Shown here piece after piece: positions 56,057 through 64,000 of a stretch of DNA of 64,000 bases. Source of the DNA: Combretum micranthum (taxonomy: Eukaryota > Streptophyta > Magnoliopsida > Myrtales > Combretaceae); assembly GCA_024138025.1 (NCBI GenBank), contig JAMXBD010000233.1, positions 558,001 to 622,000 of the forward strand, written 5' to 3'. Under the pieces are notes generated by a model, which was given only the letters and a program-made list of their open reading frames with translations, was not told the DNA's origin and did no database searches. The stretch's first letter is position 1; the number at the start of each line of letters is the position of its first letter. Both the position numbers and the translations under genes were made by a program.

Positions 56057-58929
56057 ATGCAGTAAATAAGTAATTGCAAAAACTAGTAATTCATGCATGA
56101 AACTAACAAAGAGTTGATATGACACCTGAGATTTTTCAAAGCATGATTAAGTTGCTATGTGTGATTTAAGAGATATATTAAGAGCTCATCAAACTCTCAA
56201 ACCTAATTAAGGGCTATTTCTCTTATCTTTAAAATAAGTTAATATGGAACCATGTGGGGTCGACAACGAGTTCTGTTAGAGCCAACAACCCACCCTCTAG
56301 AAGCCAACACTAGCTTAAAGAAGCCACCAATTGAATCTCTTCTCCCGCTATGCGCAGCAACTTCCTTTCCGTTTGTCCAACTCGCTGCCACTGGAGATTC
56401 ATGTTTCACAATACATGCTCGAATAAGGAATGATTAAGCGGACTGCTAGCTCAGTTGCTTCCTTACTGAGTCCTCTCCAACCAATTATTTGACTGGCATG
56501 GTGAACATTGGAACAGGGGAGGAGAAGTTGAGACAGCTGTCTATGATACAATAACTCAAGAACCCCTGTCCTTCATCCAAGAAACTAGCAAGTCGTCGCT
56601 ACTCTTTTCCCTAAATCAAGAAGAGGAGCGAATCCTTGATGTTGCAGCTGAATGTAAGCTTCTTTAGCAGACATGACTCACCGCTACTGTAACCATTGGA
56701 AACATGAAAAGCTAGATGTCAACTTAGGAGCAAGTACTAACCTTACCTCCATCAAATTACATCTATCTTTAGGATTAAGTTTCTGCCGATTATTTTACTG
56801 AATTTAGACACGTTTCAATAACATGCCTCAATAGAACAAGAAATTCGAAGCTACAACATGTGTCATAGGTAGGGAGCTTAATGAACCTCCTATCCAATAC
56901 CACTCAATTTAGCACCATGACAACTGTTTATTCATGTTAATGACCACAAATAAATTTATGATTTCTTGAGCTAAACAATTCCCGACTTCCTTGGATGTTG
57001 CAATGGAAATTGAATTGAAAACAATGGCAATCCCAGCTAAACTTATGACCAGCGGTGCTAGGTGTTGAAATAGGAATGCCATAGCAGATCCACCCTATCA
57101 AATCACCATGATCAAGGATCATAGGCTGTCCACGACACCTCTTAGGACGTACAAGTCATTGAAAATTTCCATAAAATCTTTTAACATGCCACTGATAATT
57201 AAGATAACAAATGCCAGACTTCCCATGCCATTAGGATGTTAAGACCACTGTCGTGGTAGGGAGCTTGGCAGCCGCTGCATTTTCATTTCCCCCACCAACC
57301 AACAATAAAGACAACGAATTTGGTTTCCTGCTGTCAAACTCTCCATCGGTCACCTTGCCAATACAAGTTTACATAACTGCTATCCCCTCCGACCACCCAA
57401 ACACTATTAGTAGCTATTCCATTGTATTCACGTGAAACTGGAAACGGGGATGCTCATTTGGAAAGCTGGCTTCAAGTTAACATACAAGCATCTGATTCCT
57501 TACCGTGTCACGTCCTCTGTTTCATGAGAATCTCAGCAACCTTAACCTACACCTATTTTCCTTGTTGGCCATGGTGAGACCAAAAACAAAAGCATGTATG
57601 TTGATTGTTGTCTTCATGGTCGTTTGATAGCAAGGAGATTTCGATTCTACTGTGAGTGGAATTGCCTGCTTACGGCTTCCACAGAAGTTACGGTGTTGCA
57701 GTGATACACCCTAAATCACGACTGTGTGGTCACTTGTTCATTTTCCAAGACAAATATCTTGGCCATAAAGAGAAACTCATTGATAAAATGACAGGAGTAA
57801 GCCGTGATGAAGTAGGATCAAAGGAATGCACGTTGACAGCTGGAATAGTGTATCGTCTTCCCTTACTTCCAAGCTGAATCTTCTCTAAAATGTACTAGCC
57901 TTCACGCTTTGTAGAGAAATAAGAAGGTGTAGACAGCTGGCTGTAGGTATCGATCCAAGAAGAAAACTTTCATGCACCTTCGTGCATTACTCAACCATGA
58001 AACATCATTGCTCCTTTTGCAACTTCTTGAATTCTCCATTCCTCAACCGTACTCTACTACAAAGATTTCCCCTGCTGCACATATAATAATTTTGGATCCT
58101 AGAATAGTTGTGAACTCCTAGAGCTTGAGCTTTTCCACTTAAACATCTACCTGTATTCCAATAACAAACCTAACAGAACATATACATAAACTTATCTCTA
58201 CAGTAGACACATCACGGTAGAGAAGAAGGGAGCTTGAACTACATCCAAGTCCCTCCTAAGTAAGTGATCTATTACTTAGGATGTCATCCACAATGTATGC
58301 TTATGATGTATCACAAAAACTCTAGAGCTAAAAGAAGTGGTCTATGTTAATAGGTTGAGTTTGAAGTTGGAACGTCAAGTGTAAGTACGATTAAAAATTA
58401 GTTCCATGTGATTAGGCGAAAGGAGTAAGATAATTGTGTAGAGAATGTTTGGAATTCGTTATATGATACAACTGGTCTACTTTAGTGACCTCCGAGTTAC
58501 GAAAAACCAATATTACCATCAAAAAGTGCTAAGAAAATTGAGTGGATTCCATTATTCATTTGCTTAAAACGGAATAGAATCGAAAAATTTCTAAGCGATT
58601 AAAGTTTAGATCTTAAAACTTCAGAAAACTTAAAACTGCTGTAGTTTAGTTACCCTAATAGCTTATAAGGCATTTTTCTTGTGTAAAGTTTGGAATTTTT
58701 ACTCTATCCAAGTGAATCAGGCCTTGAATTTGACTTGCTTAAGAAGCATTACGATAGTTGAGGAGCTATGGCAATGCAAATAAAGAGAGAAAGAGAAGTT
58801 GTTATAACACAAGATATGCCGTACCAAAGGCATAGATGTCCTTATTTCCCAATCTTTAGAAGCTATTAAATAACACTAGATCAATTCAAGGGAAGAAGTC
58901 TCAAAGCTTGTGAGTAAATTAGCAATAGG
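56057..58929. other. Right flank of element C: no recognisable gene, somewhat higher GC
   Basis: 56240-57900 is less AT-rich than the surroundings and has short open frames (for example 56252-56437, 57253-57435 and 57656-57877, all plus). I recognise none of them, and no frame continues across them. It may be a decayed gene or captured gene fragments. 58200-58900 looks like ordinary AT-rich intergenic DNA. Confidence 0.4.
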
Positions 58930-59460
58930 ATAATGCAATTGATTTAGATGATAAGGATGATGGAAATGGTGACAAAAGAGATAGGACTACTGCCTCAATA
59001 GCTAAAGCAAACCAACTTGTAGTAATTATGGATTCAAGTGAGGAAGACCAGGAAGAGAAAGGGTAGAAGGCCTCCAATATGTTTCAAGATATTGTCTTGT
59101 CAATTGAAGTTGGAAAGCTTTTTCTGACAAAATACAAAGCATAAAGACGACAAGTTAACTCAATCAATTGGAATTACTCATGACATCAAGGATAGAGGTG
59201 TTTATATTGGTGTAGAGGGTAATTCAACTAATGCCCAAGATGATGGCCTGAAGGATATTTGGAATGAAATGAATATTACATTGGAATGTTTAAAGGATGT
59301 TGAGGTCGAAGAGAGCTGTGTTCACTCTTTCATTCTTATAGATGACCTTGGTTATGTCTATTGCATCTGTAGGGTTGTTGATAAAAGTATAAGAGACCAT
59401 GGTTGAGTTCCAGTATAGCAAAGAGATAGACTCTACCTTAGTTCTACAAGTGGAATATTA
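58930..59460 (+). pseudogene. Relic of a DRD1/CLASSY-type SNF2 gene (region before the helicase domain)
   Basis: The plus strand reads VVIMDSSEEDQEEK, stop (about 59022-59070), then DGLKDIWNEMNITLECLKDV (59233-59295), CVHSFILIDDLGYV (about 59308-59350), a degenerate CxxC knuckle, VDKSI, and after a 1-nt shift EFQYSKEIDSTL (about 59405-59440). Acidic IDSDEE, LWKEM..ALE.SKDV, C.HSF.LKDDLGYVCR.CG, and (E/D)FQ..K..RSTRTY occur in this order upstream of the SNF2 ATPase in the DRD1/CLASSY remodelers of RNA-directed DNA methylation. The ATPase itself is absent. Changes at the knuckle (Cys to Tyr, Arg to Cys, Gly to Arg) are transitions. It is a dead fragment. Assignment is from memory of the family motifs. 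Confidence 0.6.
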
Positions 59461-59579
59461 CGACTAATAGACACTATAAACAGTTGAGTATATATCTTAT
59501 GATCTCTATATCTACTTGTGCTTATAAGGTAGTACATTTGTAATTATATTAATAACTTGAAATGCATGTGGGGTTAGGT

Positions 59580-61080
59580 TATGTTTGTTGTTAAAGACGG
59601 ATTATACTCAATTTTTATTTAACAAAACATACTTAATTGTTATTGATTCTATAGAAATCGTGAGAAATTGGTACTTAAGTATGCTTAATCAGGTATTGAA
59701 GAAATTAGATTTCAAATACAAAAAACTTTGGAGAAGACTAATGCAAAATTGAAGAGAAGAAAGCCAGCTTACAACTTCAACATAGGCAAAATACAAAGAA
59801 CATAACTAGCACAGAAATAGGATAGAATCAGCCTTCATTTTCACCCTTAAGTCGGCCAACTCTGAATCAATGCTGTCGGCTTATAGCTTCCCTTGCTTGT
59901 TCATAGAACCTAAGAATCAATGATGGCTTTTGGAAAACAAATGCTACTAGCTTATATCAACACAGCATCACCAGCAATCAATTTCTACACATATGCCAGC
60001 TCTTGGGAGTCTAACGTCCCCGACGTTTGGTTGGCGTAGCTTATGCACAACGACAAAATCTTTAAGGCTGCTTTAAATCTGCTTCAACGATGCTAGTGTT
60101 TCTTAATTAAACACTAAACACCGGCAGGTATGCCGCTAGCATACATTAGGAAACTGTTGGTGTACATTGTGACGAAACAAATTCCCAATTTTGTTCTACA
60201 AAAGTACGATGTTGTTGTTGTTTTGACATTGTCCCATTCCATCATATATAAAAAGAGAGAATTCTAAAGACATTGAAAACCCTAGAAAAAGAGAGAGGAT
60301 TGTATGGAGATGAGTAGTTAAGTCCCAATTTTCTAGCCAAATGATTGTTACGGGATTTGGTTCTTCATAATTGTGAGATCTAATTGAATTAATTATTGCG
60401 TTCTTTGCAATTGCATATTTGTATGTCTTTTGATCTTTTTGAATTTGTTTTTTTTTTATTGATGCAAATTAGGATCCATTTGTTTAGATAGCAAGATGAT
60501 AAACTACCACTTAGAAAATCAAATTCGTAATTATTTGATTGTTCTAATGTTTGTGATATAATAACATGATTGATTTGTGTTATGACGATATATAATCTAG
60601 TCTAAATAAATCATCGTATGATTTGTTGGCTTGAATTGGTAGTCTCTCTTTTTTTTCATGTTATTGATAGCTTAAATCTTAAGAGCTTATTTAGGGTTGT
60701 TTAATCGATAAGGAAAATAATCAAAGAGTTTGTTTTGGTTATCAAAAAAGTAAGGAGAGATAGGTTATTAGAGATTGTTAACAGTTATAACCAGTTTATC
60801 CAAGTTAAAGAGTAGAAATATTTGCATCAATGATCAATCCTGTGAACTGGACTATGATAACACCTTTGGTTGGGAACATTTTAATATTGAATCACTCTTT
60901 GAATCTCATTATTTGCTTTTGATACAATTAGTTTTCTTATTTTCTTTGATTTCGCAAAACCCCTATCTTCTCTTCTTTTCTAATTCTCAAATAGAAATAA
61001 ATTTTACCAATCTTTGTTGATAAAACCCTACTTACTGTTATATACGAATCTTTTAGAGTAAGACTATATATATTTGTTGG
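59580..61080 (+). mobile_element. Decayed Tat-like LTR (M)
   Basis: It shares the layout of solo LTR I: a block with GCCAGC/GTCGGC/CCGGC words (about 59763-60165), AAACTG(T/C)(T/C)GGTGT (60150-60165), a following AT-rich stretch with AAAGAGAGA (about 60252 and 60287), then a long T-rich tail. No clean termini or target duplication were found. The open frame at 60775-61020 is incidental. Confidence 0.35.
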
Positions 61081-61082
61081 AT

Positions 61083-62175
61083 TTAACACCCACCATTTGA
61101 GTCTGCCTCTTTCTCTGAATTATGATGCTAAGATACCATAATTTACTTAAACAAGTTAAATGTGTGACTAAGTAGTATAGTGATGTTGTGGATGCCTATG
61201 AAATTGTATGGTCATAGGGTATTGCTAAACTTAAACCATATTTGGCTGAAAATGATAAATGAATCATGCATAACATAACATATTGCATTGTCGAAGGCCA
61301 TCATCGCCCTGCAATGAACTAAATGGGCTATTATCAAGGAGTATAAGCATGAACTATGGGTCCTATCCTTGACAAGTAGGAACTAAAATGTATTTCGGGG
61401 TACAACCTATTGTCTAGGGTTGCACCAGTATCATTACATGAGATTGTACTCACTTTAGAACTATATATGTTTATACTTAAACCCTATTTTATACATACGA
61501 TTAAATAAGTTTTCCGTATAGGTCAAGTCCTTGAAGCAAAGGGCTCTTGGGCGTTGACGGTATTGGAGTTCCCCCCTAACCTATGTCACGAAGGGCATAA
61601 ATCCGTTCTACATATGGTTACTAGTAAACCATAAGTATTTGCTTATTTACATTTTTGCATTACATATGCTTGTCTTTATAACTTGTTTGATATTACTTGA
61701 ATGGTATGGGGTGAGGATTATATTTCATTGATCTATGGTTGCTCACTTCCCAATAGTTTGTTTTGCAGGTTAGTTGAAAGTTGGGAATGGGTTATGATCT
61801 GAGTGTAGAGTTTGTTAAAGATCATGTTTCTCGAGTTAAATAGCATATTAGGTACTTATAATGCTAAACCTAATCTGTGAGATGTAATTTGAATATGAAG
61901 TTCTCCTTCTTAAACTTAGCCAATATTTCTCTTAAACCTAGAGTCACCTTATCTTATTTTTTGGTAGGGTATTTGACTCCCTACGATCCTTGTAGTTTAT
62001 GGGAGTATTGGTACCCTTAATTATTTTTCATAAGTATATATGTATAATACAGTGAGTATATAATTATTTAGAGTCTTCCAAAGTCTAACTTGTAAGATGG
62101 TTCTCATTTCACTGGTTAACCCATGATATGATAACTTTAGGACAATTCTACTAGGCCCCCTTTAGGGTTGTGACA
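61083..62175 (+). mobile_element. 3' part of an LTR related to K, A and B (L)
   Basis: Ends TTAGGGTTGTGACA at 62175. ACTTGTAAGATGGTTCTCAT (62088-62107) and ATTCTACTAGGC (62147-62158) match K at 3960-4030. CATAAATCCGTTCTACATATGG (61596-61617) and TCACTTCCCAATAGTTTG (about 61744) match the equivalent places in the other LTRs. The left end is unclear. Confidence 0.5.
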
Positions 62176-63111
62176 TATATAGATTGGTATGTACCATTGA
62201 GTTTAAGTATAAATTTAATATATCATCATATACATAAATTATGTATGACATATATTTTGTCTATATTGTATATGTGTTATTATATATTAAATGAATATGT
62301 TATATATGCATGTGTGTATATAAGTTACAAATTAAATAACATGTTATATAAACATGTACTAATATTAAGAGTATATCTGTACTAAAGTATAGATAATTTA
62401 TGTAACTTTGTGGACTTTATAGATTATAAAAATCTATAACTTATGTAGTTAAAATATTTAAAATATGTCAGTTATATGTAACATATAATATGTGTATATA
62501 ATATCATATAATATATACAACAATATTTTTTTAAAATCCTACAAGTGTAAGTATATAGCATATCTAGAACTTAAATATAATCTAGAAGTTATAATTAAAT
62601 AATCTATATGCTTGTATATTAATTTGTTATATAGAGAGTTCGTGTTTCAATAGATAGGCTATATATAACATATTGTATGAATCTATAGTAGCATATAGAT
62701 TACATAAGTAACATATATATTGTACATACAATATATAAAGTGACATATACCATATTAATATATATGTATAACCATGAAGATTATAAAATTATATTGAACT
62801 TTAGATTACCTATATAACATTACAATCTATTGGTTGTGTGGTATATACAGAATCTAAATTTCATGTAACTCATATCATAAAAATATATAATATCATTAGC
62901 TATATATATACATATAAATCACATAATGTATGTAACATATTTGTAATATATTCATTGATAGGTATAACCCATATAGCTTACATAATCTAAAGGATACAAA
63001 TACATAATCTACACGTTTGACATATTAATGTGTTACATTTCACTTACTATATAAAATGAGTAAGCTATATAGGATTGCGCATATTCTAATATATGGATTA
63101 TACATAACAAT
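62176..63111. other. Very AT-rich low-complexity spacer
   Basis: Dense TATATA and ACATAT words with no gene, no LTR motif and no stable repeat unit. The short frame at 62170-62385 is chance. Confidence 0.5.
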
Positions 63112-64000
63112 TGTCACGCCCCAATGGGTACCCTAAACGTGACAGTCCGCCACACTCAACATTGAAGCTTAAGTATGACAACCTTAGTCATTCCCAAAAG
63201 CCTTTATATTAAGTGTAAGGCTTAATTTCACAATTTTAGAGGACCATACATGGAATTATGAAGCTTAAGGAGATATAAAAACAAATTAAGAAAAGAGGAT
63301 TCACAATAATTATTTGTTCATGGCAAAGACTTTACAAACTTAGGAATAACTCCCTAAATTACTAATCTATTATATGCATATTAACATGCTAATATTAAGC
63401 TACACTTTATCCAGATTTCTAATGTTCAAAAGGAATTACTTGCCCGCATGGTCCATGTGGCCTTAACCATAAGTAAGGAAACTGCAAAAGATATCTATCG
63501 GGGTATAAGCTAATAAGCTTAGTGAGTAAATCCCAAAATTCATACTCGAAGAAAATTATCAATCAAGTTTATTATTCAAACATATGAAATGCAACAGCCA
63601 CGTGAGCATACAAGACATATGACTTTCCGGGAATCATATGTTGAATAAATTACGCCCTTCATTCGGGGTTGGGTATTCAGGCCAATTACAGCCACAACTT
63701 AAAAAAAAAAACACTTTTATAGATCTTACCGGCTCCTATACGCCATCAAAAACTTGTAGTTATTACAGGCTCTTACTAGCCACCAATTTAAGTAGTTCTT
63801 ACTGGCTCCTACTCGCCACTGACATGATATACCGGTTATGTCTACCACTACTATTATACACTTGTCCCACCAATTGTATAGTAGTGAATGCAATGTGACT
63901 CAACATATGAAGTGCATGAATAATTTCTTTAATTAAAGTCTAGTAGTTACATTTAACTTCTTTCCAGTGATCAATCAATTTCAAACATTTCAAGACATTA
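63112..64000 (-). mobile_element. LTR J, related to D/E/G, cut by the window end
   Basis: TGTCACGCCCCAATGGGTACCCTAAACGTGACAGTCCGCCAC at its start is closest to E and D. GGGGTATAAGCTAATAAGCTTAGTGAG (about 63500) and the TTACCGGCTCCTA..CGCCA / TACTAGCCACC subrepeats (about 63726-63822) are diagnostic of the group. The remainder lies beyond the window. Confidence 0.75.

Noticed and set aside
62170..62385. Plus-strand frame rich in Tyr and Ile
   Set aside because: It starts inside an LTR terminus and runs through low-complexity TA-rich DNA. Chance.
1..64000. CRISPR arrays, prophage, operons, rRNA or tRNA genes
   Set aside because: None seen. The repeats are LTR-type, the only tRNA-like boxes belong to the SINE, and the PBS sites are 12-bp complements and not genes.

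Overview
The window is repeat-rich, AT-rich nuclear DNA of a flowering plant, probably a eudicot. The evidence is a ZmPK1-like S-domain receptor kinase, Ty3/gypsy LTR retrotransposons primed by initiator-tRNA-Met, solo LTRs of Ty3/gypsy and SIRE-like Copia type, and a plant-type tRNA-derived SINE. There is no bacterial-style gene organisation. The species cannot be named from sequence alone.

Layout. 1-4047 is a decayed LTR (K) of the main family. 4148-6569 (minus) is the only host gene of substance, a G-type lectin S-receptor-like kinase with two 1-nt frameshifts. A stub of a second copy lies at 7374-7505. 7506-10484 is gene-poor and holds a SINE and a 76-bp tandem duplication. From 10485 to 56051 lies one large nested stack. 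The oldest layer is element C, a short-LTR chromovirus on the minus strand with TSD TTTTA. Its 3' LTR was hit by element A (10507-23250, minus, complete Tekay/Del-like). Its integrase was hit by a Tat-like solo LTR (I). Its reverse transcriptase was hit by element B (27609-45227, plus, same family as A) and by LTR F. Its gag/protease part was hit by solo LTR G, which itself contains a SIRE-like solo LTR (H). Element B in turn carries solo LTR D in its polypurine tract and solo LTR E in its 3' LTR, and D contains a foldback element. This gives up to four levels of nesting. Right of the stack, 56057-58900 has no recognisable gene, 58930-59460 is a relic of a DRD1/CLASSY-type SNF2 gene, 59580-61080 is a decayed Tat-like LTR, 61083-62175 is an LTR 3' part, and 63112 onward is another LTR of the D/E/F/G group, cut by the window end.

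How the parts work together. A and B are two copies of one Tekay-like element: LTR - PBS - extra leader ORF - gag - 110/112-nt GT-AG interval - protease/RT/RNase H/integrase/chromodomain - PPT - LTR. In both copies the GT-AG interval interrupts one gag-pol reading frame, begins with an in-frame stop, and restores the frame exactly if removed. This suggests that splicing sets the Gag to Gag-Pol ratio. Both copies also keep an unexplained ORF of about 290-310 codons before gag. These two features are the best candidates for something not previously described. Element A's coding lesions are almost all single-base deletions although its LTRs are very similar, and the receptor kinase shows the same type of lesion. 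Assembly errors should therefore be excluded before either is called dead.
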